Positions 1 to 10,862 of a stretch of DNA of 64,000 nt are shown in pieces. The position numbers and the translations under genes are program-made. The number at the start of each line of letters is the position of its first letter. Position 1 is the first letter of the stretch. Source of the DNA: Plantago ovata. Lineage: Eukaryota; Streptophyta; Magnoliopsida; Lamiales; Plantaginaceae. The notes below the pieces were generated by a model. The model saw only the letters and a program-made list of their open reading frames with translations, did not search any database and was not told the DNA's origin. The DNA is taken from contig CM051456.1 of assembly GCA_028274465.1 (NCBI GenBank), positions 73,146,753-73,210,752 of the forward strand, read 5' to 3'.

Positions 1-204
1 TAGTACATACACAATTGAATATAAAACATGTAAAGTCATTAAGAGATAAAGTAAGGAACGACGTTGGACATTTGGGTGGTCACGCCAGTAGGCCTGCCAA
101 TACTCATGAAGGGGAGCTGGCATCCATTCCGAAGGCGAAACTCCCAACAGCCAGTTGGCTTTCCAAGCCTCAAGTAGGATATCCCCCAACGTAGGAACTA
201 ACAT
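1..204 (-). CDS. Ptta/En/Spm-type CACTA protein, 5' end of first exon (partial)
   Basis: Minus-strand ATG at 204. The reading frame matches the start of the complete gene at 46456-48448 (TLGDILLEAWKANWLLG motif). The rest is upstream of the window. The start differs by one codon from the second copy (MLVP here, MSVP there). Likely role: the smaller regulatory or DNA-binding protein of a CACTA element. No function can be tested from this fragment. Confidence 0.6.
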   Translation of the reverse strand, partial: MLVPTLGDILLEAWKANWLLGVSPSEWMPAPLHEYWQAYWRDHPNVQRRSLLYLLMTLHVLYSIVYVL

Positions 205-1042
205 CTAATAACAATCAACCTAATATATAAGATAACCACAACGTAGGAACTGACATCTAATAATAAAAGAACCACAATTCTTACCCATTTTTAATTTGCA
301 TTATACTTACAATATTTCTAAATTACAACTAAAAATACTTATAATACATACTCATTTTAATTTATCAATGAGTTCTTTATTTTTATACTTATAATTTTTT
401 TTAAATATGACTACAAATACTTATAATACGAAACTATGGTGAAATTATCAACTACGATTAACCACTAGAATTTATCAACTTATATTTCGATTATAGTTAT
501 ACATTTTCATTAACAACTAATTATAATTATGGCCGAATCATACTACAACTCAATTCTAGGTCTCCATTCATCCGAAACAAAGTCTCAACACTCCAACTAT
601 GAATTCCTAAAAGAAAGTCCCAATTCCTAAAACAAATTATCAATTTCCAAAATACCCAATTCATCCCAAATCTATCAATTCACCAACCAAAACTTGTGAA
701 TCCCCCCTAATTTGAGCTACACAACATAATAGATACTAGTAGAATGCACACCATTCAATGAAATCGAAAAAAAATGAAGAATACTCAAATTTAGACAGGT
801 TAGGGATAGAAGTTAATACCTTTGATTTCGGAAGAAATGGTTAAAGAATCACGCAATTGACTAGCTACCCTTGTTCCTTGATGGAAGAGCTTCGAAATGC
901 CTATAAGATTGCTTGAAATGGTGAAGAAATGAAGAAGATATGGAAATGGGGGTGGTCGCCGGTGGTGAAAACGGCAAGGGGGGAGCGGTTCTGTTTGTTG
1001 TTATCATCGATCTGAGACTAGGTCCCGTATATATATTTCCGT
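205..1042. other. AT-rich upstream region of the CACTA gene
   Basis: No open reading frame here is supported. It is the 5' noncoding side of the minus-strand CACTA gene and recurs at 48449-49288 and from 63733 on. The tract around 290-540 is strongly AT-rich. The segment near 190-260 repeats the phrase CAACGTAGGAACT, so the start-codon region is partly duplicated. Promoter elements must lie here, but I could not pick a convincing TATA box among many AT runs. Confidence 0.6.
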
Positions 1043-1400
1043 TTTAGCGACGGATGGCTCATCCGTCGCTAAAACAGCGACCGATGGAACCATCGGTCGC
1101 TAACTAGCGACTGATGACGTCATCGGTCGCTATATATCAAAATCCTTTTTCTTTTTTTTTTTACTGGGTCAACGCCTAGCGATGGATAATTCATCCGTCG
1201 CTAAATAGAGACCGATAGACTTCATCGGTCGCAAAAAACAGCGATCGATGAGTCATCCGTCGCTGAACCTCCACGCCCTACGTACGCTTTATAGCGAACT
1301 GATTTTATCCGTCGCTAAGGTATTTTATTCGTCGCTAAAAGACCGATCGGTCGCTAAAGTTAGCAACCGATCGATCCGTCGCTAAAAGTGGTTGCTAAAA
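1043..1400. repeat. CACTA right subterminal palindrome cluster
   Basis: Inverted pairs of a 10-mer occur in two forms: AGCGACGGAT with ATCCGTCGCT, and AGCGACCGAT with ATCGGTCGCT. Such subterminal repeats bind the CACTA-encoded DNA-binding protein in characterised elements (TNPA in En/Spm). This copy has one palindrome fewer than the cluster at 49289-49672, so the array varies in copy number. Confidence 0.85.
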
Positions 1401-1421
1401 GTGAGATTTCTTGTAGTGAAG

Positions 1422-2476
1422 ACAGGCTTCGAGACTTACGATGCTCATGCAAATGAACGATTTCAACTACGTGCTGCCTTGTTGTGGACTATTAGTGACT
1501 TTCCAGCTTATTGCTCACTCTCAGGATGGGTAACACAGGGAAAGATGGCTTGCCCCGTCTGCTTTGATGAAACGCGATCAGTTTCATTAAGGTCAAAAAT
1601 AGGTTTTTTGGGTCATAGATGTTTTCTGGATCCGAAACACTCATGGCGTAGGGACACGAGATCTTTTAACGGTAAATCAGAACCTCGACCACGACCCAAA
1701 GAATTGTCTGGCAGTGATGTGTATAGGTGGTTGAATAGGGTGTCTCATTTGTTTGATGGACCGGGGAAGAGTCAAGCAAAACAGAAGAAGCGGAAGCGTA
1801 CCCCTAAAGAAGGTAACTGGGTGAAAGTTAGTATCTTTTTTAAGTTACCTTACTGGGAACATTTGTTGATCAGGCATAATCTCGATCCAATGCATGTCGA
1901 GAAAAACATATGTGACAATGTTTTAGGAACAATGTTCGATATTCCAAGGAAAACGAAAGATACAATGAAAGCACGTGAGGATCTGCGTGATATGGGAATT
2001 AGACCAGAACTTCACATGGAAGTGCGTCCGAGGGACAACAAGCCGGTGAAGTCGATTGCTTGCTTTAAACTGTCTCCCAAAGAGAGGAACAGTTTTTGTG
2101 AATTCCTAAAATCCGTTAAATTTCCGGATGGCTATGCTTCCAACATTTCAAAGTGCATAAAGGAAAAGAAAATATGTGGTTTGAAATCACATGATTGCCA
2201 TGTTTTACATCAACGCCTCATCCCGGTAGGGATTCGAAGATTTCTCACCAAGGATGTGGTTGATGGTTTGTTTGAACTGGGGAATTTTTTCAAGGAATTG
2301 TGCTCGAAGACTATAAGAGTTGAAGATATAGACAAACTGGAGAAGAACATACCTTTGATCTTATGTAAGCTGGAGAAAATATTTCCACCAGCTTTCTTCA
2401 CCGTCATGGTGCATTTATCCGTACACTTACCTCAGCAGGCTAGGCTTGCTGGTCCTGTGCATGCACGGTGGATGTA
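1422..2476 (+). pseudogene. TNP2-type CACTA transposase, middle part
   Basis: Catalytic transposase of the older, host CACTA element (Transposase_21/TNP2 family). The protein shows the family phrases RAALLWTISDFPAY, SGWVTQGKMACPVC, GHRCFLDPKHSWR and HNLDPMHVEKNICDN, then enters the DUF4218-like part ending GPVHARWMY. An ATG at 1392 lies inside the inserted CACTA and is not a real start; true coding begins after the AAG TSD. The frame is open to 2476, where a gypsy LTR interrupts it and creates the stop. The N-terminal part is missing because the unit is cut by the tandem duplication. Confidence 0.9.
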
Positions 2477-3668
2477 TGATTAACGAGATTGTCAGACTCA
2501 ATTAATCAAATAAATTTATATTTAGCCAAAGGCAACTCACAACTACAACGAAAACCAAGGAACGTAGTGTAGAAGTAAGAGAACCCCGAATGTCGATCTC
2601 TAAGGACTATAACTAGCTTTAACTAATTTAACTTAAATATAAAATCAGAAAACGATTTAGCAAAGGTTATTCTTATCAATTATGATGGAAGTTAGTGATA
2701 GTATGATCGTTCTAAGCATCGAGTTCTAATTACACATGAAGTACTTGAAGTTTGTATAGAAATCTATGATCAAGAATTGTCCTAGTGTTTTTTTCAATTT
2801 AACACTAATCTACGAAGATAGATGGCTTAGATAGATCAAAGAAATAAAACAATAAAAAGTCTTAAACGCGCGAAGCCACTCATGCATAATTAAGAACCCT
2901 AGCTATGAATTCATATACTATCACCAACCTTAGATTTAGCTACTCATGTATAAATCGCAATCAACAAGCATAATCAAATCAAGAGTCAATGAAAACATGT
3001 TGAATTGAATAAACAAAAGCAGCAAAATCGTGAGATACAAGTTACCAACGAAGGTTCTCAATCTCCGGTGAATTGCTAACTCACAAGCAAGAATCGAGAA
3101 TCAAAGATGTCCAATCTCTATGCTTAAGCTTCCAAATCAATAAGAAAAAGAGTCTTCTATGCTAATAATTCCCGAACAAGCTCTGAAAAATTTGTCTCTC
3201 AAAATAAGGTGAAAAGGTATAAAAAACGAACTAAATAGGCGAAACTATATATACTAGTCGACAGATGGGGGGCGAACCGCCTGGGGTCCCAGGCAAACCG
3301 CCTGGCACCGGGCGAACCGCCTTGGAGCTCCAGGTCGACGGTAGCGAGTTTATGGCTTCAGGTTCCTTTTTGGACTCGATTTTGCCTTCTAGTGACCTTT
3401 AAGCCTTGCAACTCGTTCCCTAGGCCTCAAAACTCGCCTGGAAACTTCTGGATACACCACGGATGACCTTGAAGCACCAAAACTTCGTTCTCTTCACCAT
3501 AATTGCCCATCAAAAGTACGTTTTTCACCTAAAACCTGAAATATGCAAAGAAAAGGGAAACGTGACACTATTCTAATAAAATACACTAAAATATAAGCTA
3601 AATTAACCTAGAGGATAGCTAAATTGGTGAAAAAGACTCGAATGAAAGTGTAAAATACACGTTCATCA
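2477..3668 (-). mobile_element. Solo Ty3/gypsy LTR in the TNP2 gene
   Basis: 1192 bp, starting TGATTAACG and ending TTCATCA, flanked by the 5-bp TSD ATGTA (2472-2476 and 3669-3673). It aligns in reverse orientation with the LTR of the gypsy element at 42262-43521, including the AAATAAATTT and GTGTAAAATACACGTTCATCA-like ends and a TATATATA stretch near 3247. There is no internal region, so it is a solo LTR left by LTR-LTR recombination. The same insertion is at 50749-51941, so it predates the tandem duplication. Confidence 0.9.
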
Positions 3669-5317
3669 ATGTACCCGATTGAGAGGTAACTACTTAATAT
3701 ATATGTGGCTGTTTATTTACATATTTAATATATTCATGCCTATATGCTTAATCAATATCTCTATATCTACTATCTGAAGGATGATGGGAGCTCTGAAACG
3801 ATATGTTCGTAATAGAGTGCATCCAGAAGCTTCAATTGCTGAATCATACATTGTAAAAGAGCTTCTCACATTTATATCCATGTATCTTACGGAGATTACT
3901 ACAAAATTTAACCAGCGGAGTAGGAATTATGATGGTGTTCCAAGTTAGACAAAGGATCTTTCAATTTTCACAATGAGAGTGCGTCCTTTTGGAAGTATCA
4001 GACGCAACTCGGTGAAGAAATCAATCCTTTTGGGGGGTGACGATGTAACCAGAGCCCATATCTTTGTTTTGCGGAACTGTGACGAAGTCGAGGAGTACAT
4101 TGTGTAAGTTGTTAATCTCTGATCTTTGCTTTAAACTGCATATTATTTTTCTTTTATTGACATTTAACGTACTGAGATTCTGCCAAATTTGAATATGAAA
4201 TTTGCAAGGATGTTCGTAGCAGAGTCTCGAGGCATTACAATTGAAGAAGACAACACCTTACGAATTACCGACCCTGAAATGAAACGATTCCCTGTATGGT
4301 TTAGGGATCATGTAACATATGTTGTCCGTAATTGCATTGTTCCAAGTATAAGCGTATAGTGAATACTTGTTGAGATTTCTTATTCTAGTAATGGTTGTAA
4401 AATTTATGTAGGTTAATGTTTTGCGCAATAAGAAAGATGCTGCTGCAACAGATGGATTGTGGGCACTTGCTAATGGTCCACTCAACATGACAAATTATTT
4501 TAATGGTTGTGCATGAAGTTCGTTTCCATACAAAGGATCATGAGGCTCGTCGAACAACTCAGAATAGTGGTGTGTTGGTTGAAGGTGAGCACAAAGGTAA
4601 GAAAATGGACTTCTACGAGTTCGTAGATGGTGGGGTTGAGCTGTCGTATTTTGGTAGTCGTAAAGTGGTACTATTTCGATGTGAGTGGTATGATACAAGA
4701 AAGCAAACTGGGCAAGGTAAAAGAATTTTGGATGATAAGCGCTTCATTAACATTGACAAAAGATACAAAAGGTATAAACAAGATCCTTTTGTTTTACCTA
4801 TACATGTCCAGCAAGTGTTTTATCTTAATGATACTAAATGCGGGGGGGGGGGGGGGGGGGAGAATTTGCTAGTAGTTCAACGAATTCAACATAGACATTT
4901 ATGGGACCTTCCTGAAAATTTGATAGTCGAAGAGCGTGATGTTGGGAGCTCTTCTTTTGAAAGTCCAATGCAGCAATACGAGTCGGGGGGGGGGGGGTTA
5001 ATGAACTCCTCGTTGATCCTCATGTTGATGCAATTCACCTTGTTCGGGATGAATTGGAGCCAGATATTGTAGATATAGATGAGTTCAATAAGGTAAGGCA
5101 GGAAAGTAGACCTGGAGGTGATCATGATGAGGATGGAGGTGATCATGATGAGGATGGTGGTGATGACGATTATGAACATTTCATAGAACAATTAGACCTG
5201 GAATTGTTTGAAGAACTGGACCCTGATGAAACAAAGGCCACGAACTCGTGCCATAGTGAGGATGAGGACTGTGAGAGACCGAAGGGAAAGAGGAGGAGAT
5301 GCAAGTGTCATATTTGA
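3669..5317 (+). pseudogene. TNP2-type transposase, C-terminal part (DUF4218/DUF4216)
   Basis: Continues the gene after the solo LTR. The short exon PIER (to 3685) is followed by an intron 3686-3779 (GTAACT...CTGAAG); the next exon, 3780-4103, has LKRYVRNRVHPEASIAESY, a DUF4218 phrase, and ends at a GTAAG donor. Further exons carry FPVWFRDHV and a DUF4216-like stretch (GVLVEGEHKGKKMDFYEF, RKVVLFRCEWYD, DPFVLPIHVQQVFYL). The tail is acidic (two GGDHDED repeats) then basic (KGKRRRCKCHI). Breaks: an in-frame TAG near 3946 (also in the second copy) and frame loss at two poly-G runs (about 4842-4861 and 4985-4997). Confidence 0.85.
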
Positions 5318-6204
5318 GTCATTATCTAGCTTTGCTGATCAACTGGTTGTGTTTACGTAGATTAGATCATAGATTGTAATTTTACAACTGTACTTTATTT
5401 TTAATGAAATTTTCCATTTTGAATTATCGAGCTTTGCTGATCATCTGGTCGTTATTTACGTAGACAACAAATGTTGTATCTGTTTCTTGATATTTATTCC
5501 CGTCTATATGTGAGTTTGAAAATAGTTTGTTGTACTGATGATCAGGTTGTTCTGTGGTGTCTAGTTCTTGCAGCATTATGTTTATGGAACTTGCAGCATA
5601 ATCAAATGAGAAGAATCAAAGTCCAACTAGTCCATTTTTTCATTTTTCTCTTGTTTATGGTCTCATATTCTCTAAATTCATGTTTTGCAAGTTCATCTCA
5701 TGCTGACATCATTCATATAACCTCAACAAGTCTATGAGAACTTGTAGAGATGATCATATATGCAAGAACATCAGTTCTGGGCAGAATCCAAGGGCCACCA
5801 GTGCATTTCTCAATTTTTTCTGATTTATCCTCTCTTATTTCCTGAATTCTTGTTCTGGTAAGTCCTACCAACCAAACCTCATTCATATAACCTTAAAATT
5901 CATACATGAACAAGTCCATATACTCATTTACAGTACAATCCCAGTTCTGAGAAGAATCAAAGTCCTACTAGTCCATTTTTGCATTTTTCTCTTGTTTCCG
6001 GTCTCAGATTCTCTATATTCTTGTTTTTCCAGTTCATGTCATCAAGACATCATTCATATAACCTCAACAAGTTTATGAGAACTCTACATATGATCATATA
6101 TGGAAGAACATCAGTTCTGGGCAGAATCCAATGGCCACTAGTGCAGTTTTCAATTTTTTCAAATTTATCCTCTATTATTTCCTGATTTCTTGTTCTGGTA
6201 CATC
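5318..6204. repeat. 3' flank of TNP2 gene with 340-bp tandem duplication
   Basis: No gene is supported. Two imperfect copies of a segment of about 340 bp lie in tandem, roughly 5590-5930 and 5931-6204. Shared phrases are GAGAAGAATCAAAGTCC (5608 and 5949) and AACATCAGTTCTGGGCAGAA (5767 and 6107). Short ORFs here are by-products of T-rich sequence. The region recurs at 53589-54476. It may be the 3' UTR or subterminal part of the host CACTA; no CACTA terminus was found. Confidence 0.7.
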
Positions 6205-6462
6205 TGATGAACGATATTGTCAGACTCGAACAATCAAATGAATTTGTTTAAAAGCCAAAGGGCAACTCACAACTACACAAAACACGTAGTGCGGAGGTAA
6301 GATGACCTCGAATGTCGATCTCTAGGCACTTAACTAGCTTTAACTACAATAATTGTTATAAATTCAGTAAACAAGCTTAACTTAGCTTAACTCAACAATA
6401 TATGACGAGAGCTGGTGATAGTAATGCTCATTCTAAGCATCGGGTTCTAATTATGCATGAAA
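6205..6462 (-). mobile_element. Ty3/gypsy LTR fragment (reverse)
   Basis: Starts TGATGAACGATATTGTCAG and tracks the first 260 bp or so of the solo LTR at 2477, with the shared phrases GGCAACTCACAACTAC and TGTCGATCTCTA. Similarity stops near 6462. It is a truncated LTR of the same family and orientation, recurring at 54477. Its broken end lies close to the truncated 5' side of copia-A. Confidence 0.75.
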
Positions 6463-6707
6463 GTGCAACACGTACTGCTTTAAAAGTAATTCGAACGGAT
6501 CTTGCTGTGGGAATTGTTTACACCGTATCAGACAATTCTCTATTCAGAGAGGATACTGTCGCAAGGTTTCCACCCAAACACTCGATCAGAACAACCACCA
6601 AAAGACAGGTTTTGACATGTATTTTGAAAGCTTCTTATCTATACTAATACTTGGCTAAGGTTGTCAGGCTTAGTGCAAGCAGTACTTGATAATTGTAAAT
6701 ACTGAAA
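6463..6707. other. Junction segment of the tandem duplication, unidentified
   Basis: Unidentified sequence between the gypsy LTR fragment and the truncated copia-A gag; also present at 54735-54980 (AACCACCAAAAGACAGG occurs in both). No TSD, LTR boundary or convincing coding sequence. The breakpoint that joined the 3' side of one unit to the copia-A gag of the next probably lies in or beside this segment. Confidence 0.45.
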
Positions 6708-7508
6708 ATTGATGATCTTGAATTTGATCAAAGAGATACACAGATGCAAGCTCAATGAAGGAGGGAACATGTTCTCAAGATGATTGGTCTCTTTGAGAAG
6801 CTTGCCGATGCCGGTGTCAAGCTGGAGAATAAGATCATGGTGATCTTTGTCCTTCAATCATTGCCGAGTTCATATTCGCAGTTCATCATTAACTACACCA
6901 TGAATGCGAAGGACGTTACACTGCCCGAGCTCCATAATCTGCTGAAGACATATGATCAAACTCTTCCTAAGAAGGAGAAATCGATCATGTATGTTGGGCA
7001 ACCGTCTAACCCAAACCCGAGAAACAAAGGTGCTAAGGGTAAGGGAAAGTCGGAAGCCAAGGCTAACACTTCGAGTGATAGGCCTAAGCGTCTGAACCAG
7101 AAAAGGAAGTTCAAGAGGAGCGGAACGGTACGCACAGATGAATGTCTGTTCTGTAAGCAAAAAGGTCATTGGAAGAAAGATTGCCCTAAGCTAAGGGCAG
7201 ATCAAGCTAAGAAGCCGCCGGCTTCTAGCTCAGGTATGTTTGTTATTGAAATGAACATGACTACTTCTGACTCCAATGGTTGGGTATTAGATACAGCTTG
7301 TGGCTCACACATTTGTAATAATGTGCAGGGGCTAATTGAACACAGGCTAGTCAAGCAAGGTGAAATCGACTTGCATGTTGGGAACGACAATCCAGTTGAA
7401 GCCAAACGCGTTGGACGCTGCAAGATAGATTTACCATCAGGATAATGTTTAGAACTTGATAACGTTTATTTTGTTCCATCCATTGTCAGAAATATTATTT
7501 CCATTCCA
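6708..7508 (+). pseudogene. copia-A gag and protease, first copy
   Basis: Gag C-terminal half (FEKLADAGVKLENKIM, LLKTYDQTLPKKEKSI), a basic linker, one CCHC knuckle CLFCKQKGHWKKDC, then the protease start with WVLDTACGSH, where DTA replaces the usual DS/TG-type site. Forms the capsid and the maturation protease. Compared with the second copy, an 11-bp deletion near 6770 shifts the upstream frame and a CAA-to-TAA change makes a stop near 7443. Not functional as it stands. Confidence 0.85.
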
Positions 7509-8645
7509 TTGTTGGACAATTTGGGTTTTTCCTTTCGTTTTGCTAATAATACTTGTTATGTTTCGTTAAATGACCAGTATTATGGAAAGGCTCGCTTAGT
7601 GAATGGTTTATATATTTTGCAAAGTAGTCTACCTTTATTTCAAATACATAACAAACAACCGTCTTCAAGTAGGAAGAACAATCCATCTTATCTATGGCAT
7701 TGTCGGCTAGGCCATATCAATGAAACACGGATTCAAAGACTAAGGAAGTTGGACTACTTAGAACCATTTGATTTCGAATCATATGGTACATGCGAATCAT
7801 GTGTTAAGGGTAAGATGACGAACAAACCGTTTGTTGGACAAGGTGTTCGTGCCACTCGCTGCTTAGAGCTCATACATACCGATGTATGTGGACCTTTTAA
7901 AGTCCAAGCACGTGGAGGTTATTCTTACTTCGTTAACTTTACTGACGATTTCTCAAGGTATGGATATATTTATCTTATGAAGTATAAATTTGAGACCTTT
8001 GGGAAATTCAAGGAGTTTAGGAATGAGGTCGAGAATGAATTGAACCTAAGGATAGTCACTCTTCGATCAGATCGAGGAGGTGAATACCTTAGTGAAGAAT
8101 TTATCGACTACTTGAAGGAGAATGGAATTCAATCGCAATGGACCCCTCCTCGAACACCACAATTAAATGGTGTGTCTGAGAGAAGGAATCGAACCCTTCT
8201 AGACATGGTGAGATCAATGATTGGATTCTCGACTCTTCCAAAATATCTATGGGGATATGCGCTACAAACTGCAATCTACATTCTGAACCGTGTACCATCT
8301 AAATCAGTGGAGAAAACTCCTTATGAGTTATGGAAAGGAAAGAAGCCCTCACTGGGCTATCTTACACCTTGGGCCTGTCCTGCGATAGTCAAATTGTTGC
8401 TCACTGATAAGTTAGATGCCAAGGGTGTCAAAGTCTATTTCATAGGCTATCCTCGTCAGACAAGAGGCTATTAATTCTGTCATGCTGAAGATCACAAGGT
8501 GATAGTATCTAGAAATGTCAAGTTTTTAGAAGAAGAATACCTCGAAGAAGAGAGGTTAGATGATATGATAGAACTTGAAGAAATTCAAGACTTTGACACG
8601 CGCGAACATGAGTTCTCTAAATCTTTTGATTAGGACTCAAGTTCA
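7509..8645 (+). pseudogene. copia-A integrase, first copy
   Basis: GAG-pre-integrase and zinc-binding part (HCRLGH ... CESCVKGK) followed by the DDE integrase core: D in HTDVCGPF, D in RSDRGGEY and E in SERRNRTLL. Downstream is the copia phrase [19 protein letters not shown]. Integrase inserts the element cDNA. The frame stops at 8472-8474 where the second copy has GAA, and there is another stop near 8631. Up to 8474 the core is intact on paper. Confidence 0.88.
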
Positions 8646-10501
8646 GTGGGAGCTTTCGAAGCAGACAAGGGTAATGATATGACACTTGCTAGGCATGTCA
8701 TAGTCAGTGGGAGTCCTGTGATTAGATCAACAGTTGAAACCACACCAATAGAACCCGTTGTCAATCAACCTGTGCAACAAGTTGCACAAGAGCAGCCTCC
8801 CGCTAGGGAACAGGGTCGTAGCACGCGACCGGCTGCATCAGTGCCCACTGATAATGTTCGTGTTACACGAAGCCAGAAAAGAAAAGCACCAAAAATGCAG
8901 ACAGAAGCACCAGTCGAGCTCCGTAGGTCGAAGAGGATCCCAAAAGGACCTCAGAAGCAAAGCCTTATGATAGAAGACATCAGTGAACTTGATGTTGGCT
9001 CATCAGATCGGGAAGACCCCGAGACCTACAAAGAGGCAATAAATGATATTGACTCAGATAAATGATATTGACTCCATGTACCTGAACCAAGTTTGGAGCT
9101 TGGTAGACTTGCCCCAAGGGGTTAGACCTATTGGGTGCAAATGGGTCTTTAAACGAAAGACAGATGCCGATGGCAAGGTACAAACGCACAAGGCTAGATT
9201 TGTGGCGAAGGGCTACACACAAAGGTATGGCATCGATTACGATGAAACCTTTTCACCGGTAGCAAAGTTGAAGTCTATTCGAATTCTACTTGCGATAGCT
9301 GCCTACTATGATTATGAGATCTGGCAGATGGATGTAAAGACTGCCTTCCTCAATGGCAACCTTGAGGAAGAGGTCTATATGGTACATCCGGAAGGTTTTA
9401 TTAGTAAAACCAGGCCAACTGCTGTATGCAAATTACAGAGATCCATCTATGGGCTAAAGCAAGCGTCTAGGAGCTGGAATATCCGCTTTGACGAAGCTGT
9501 CAAATCGTTTGACTTCGTCAGAAGCGTAGAAGATCCCTGTGTCTACACTAGGCACAAGGACAAGGGAGTCGTTTTCATGATCATTTATGTTGATGACATT
9601 TTGATCATGGGAAACAATGTCCCTATGCTAGAAGAGACTAAAGTTTGGTTATCAAGTACCTTCTCAATGAAGGACTTGGGTGAAGCGAACTACATCCTAG
9701 GGATAAAGATCTATAGAGATAGGTCCAAGAGGATGTTAGGATTGACACAGTCCACCTACATCGACAAAATACTGAAGCGTTATAACATGGACAACTGAAA
9801 GAGAGCCTTTCTCCCAGCTAGGCATGGGATCGTGCTATCAGTTAACGATAGTCCTAAAACTGATGAAGAAAGAAAGGCAATGAGTCGTGTGCCCTATGCT
9901 TCAGCAGTAGGGTCTATTATGTATGCAATGAATTGGCATATGCGCTTAGTGTCACTTGTCGACACCAACAGAATCCAGGAATACCTCACTGGACTGCTGT
10001 AAAGAACATTCTTAAGTACCTTCGACGGACTAAGGAAATGTTCTTGGTGTTTGCTGGGGAACCAAAATTAAAGATGTCTGGTTATATCGACGCTGGATTT
10101 GAATCAGATCCTGATGACTTTAAGTTACAAACATGATACGTATTCAAATTGAACGACGGAGCTGTCTGTTGGAAGAGTTCTAAGCAAGCCACGATTGCTG
10201 ACTCAGCCACAGAAGGCGAGTACATTGCTGCATCAGAAGCATCGAAATAAGTTGTCTGGATTTCAGAGTTCTTGAAGGAATTGAGGGTTGTTCCTGCTCC
10301 TAATCCAATAACGATTTATTGTGACAACACGGGCGCCGTCGCTCAAGCAAGGAGCCTAGATCTACAAACAAGAACAAACATGTACTTAGAAAGTATCACG
10401 TTATACGTGAGATTGTTGATAGAGGAGAAGTTAGTATAGAACGTGTCTCAACCATGGACAACGTGGCAGATCCTTTCACCAAGGTCTTATCAGTGGATGC
10501 C
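8646..10501 (+). pseudogene. copia-A reverse transcriptase and RNase H, first copy
   Basis: A linker rich in [14 protein letters not shown] residues precedes [46 protein letters not shown] and the catalytic YVDDILIMG (about 9585-9608). RNase H follows with ADSATEGEYIAASEAS. Relative to the second copy, about 30 bp are missing near 9060 and 15 bp near 9936, with stops at 9796 and 10134. The gypsy insertion at 10501 removes the C-terminus, whose last codons are at 43527-43580. Confidence 0.9.
10497..10501. repeat. Target-site duplication ATGCC (left)
   Basis: Five bases duplicated by the gypsy insertion; the partner is 43522-43526. The undisturbed site GTGGATGCCCACTT in the second copia-A copy (near 58817) has ATGCC once. 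Confidence 0.95.
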
Positions 10502-10862
10502 TGATGAATGTGTATTTTACACTTTCATTCGAGTCTTTTCCACCTATTTTAGCTATCCTCTATGTTAATTTAGCTATATTTTAGTGCATTTTATTAGAAT
10601 AGTGTCACGTTTCCCTTTAGATTTTATTTTACAGGTTTTGGTTGAAAATCGAGGATTTCAGGGCAATTATATTGAAGTTGACAAGGAATTGGTGTTCCAG
10701 AAGCCTATTTGGAGTATCTGAAGGTTTCCGGATAGGATTTGGAGTCTAGGGTTCGAATCTGGAGGTTAAAAGGCCACTAGAAGACAGAAACCGAGTCCGA
10801 AAAGGGGAAGAAATCCAAAAACGCGTCGAAAACGCGGAATTTCGCGAAAACGTCTCCGGGGC
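10502..10862 (+). repeat. Gypsy 5' LTR, first piece
   Basis: Matches the start of the 3' LTR at 42262. It stops at CTCCGGGGC, exactly where the Sirevirus-like element entered. The last five bases, GGGGC (10858-10862), are the left TSD of that insertion. Confidence 0.93.

Larger units (their letters stand above)
1..1418 (-). mobile_element. Right part of inserted CACTA element (copy in first unit)
   Basis: This is the right-hand part of the CACTA DNA transposon whose complete copy lies at 45833-49691. The terminal bases TTTCTTGTAGTG (1407-1418) are the reverse complement of the canonical CACTACAAGAAA end. The 3-bp TSD AAG follows at 1419-1421 and the TNP2 coding sequence resumes at once. Order: first exon of the minus-strand transposase gene, about 840 bp of AT-rich upstream DNA, then subterminal palindromes. 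Its left end is outside the window. Confidence 0.9.
6708..10501 (+). mobile_element. Ty1/copia element copia-A, first copy, left part
   Basis: 5'-truncated copia element: no 5' LTR or primer site, and gag begins mid-domain. Domain order is gag, zinc knuckle, protease, GAG-pre-integrase, integrase, RT, RNase H, which is Ty1/copia order. At 10501 it is split by a 33-kb gypsy insertion (TSD ATGCC at 10497-10501 and 43522-43526) and resumes at 43522, ending with the 3' LTR at 43595-45723. The uninterrupted site is in the second copy near 58817. Confidence 0.9.

Noticed and set aside
1043..1400. CRISPR-like repeat array
   Set aside because: Palindromes are unevenly spaced, in both orientations, and sit beside a CACTA terminus in a plant genome.
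1392..1421. ATG at 1392 as start of a TNP2 gene
   Set aside because: Those codons are the terminus of the inserted CACTA and its TSD; real TNP2 coding starts at 1422 and continues from far upstream.
5471..6185. ORFs of 68-88 codons downstream of TNP2
   Set aside because: T-rich duplicated noncoding DNA; frames differ between the two 340-bp units.
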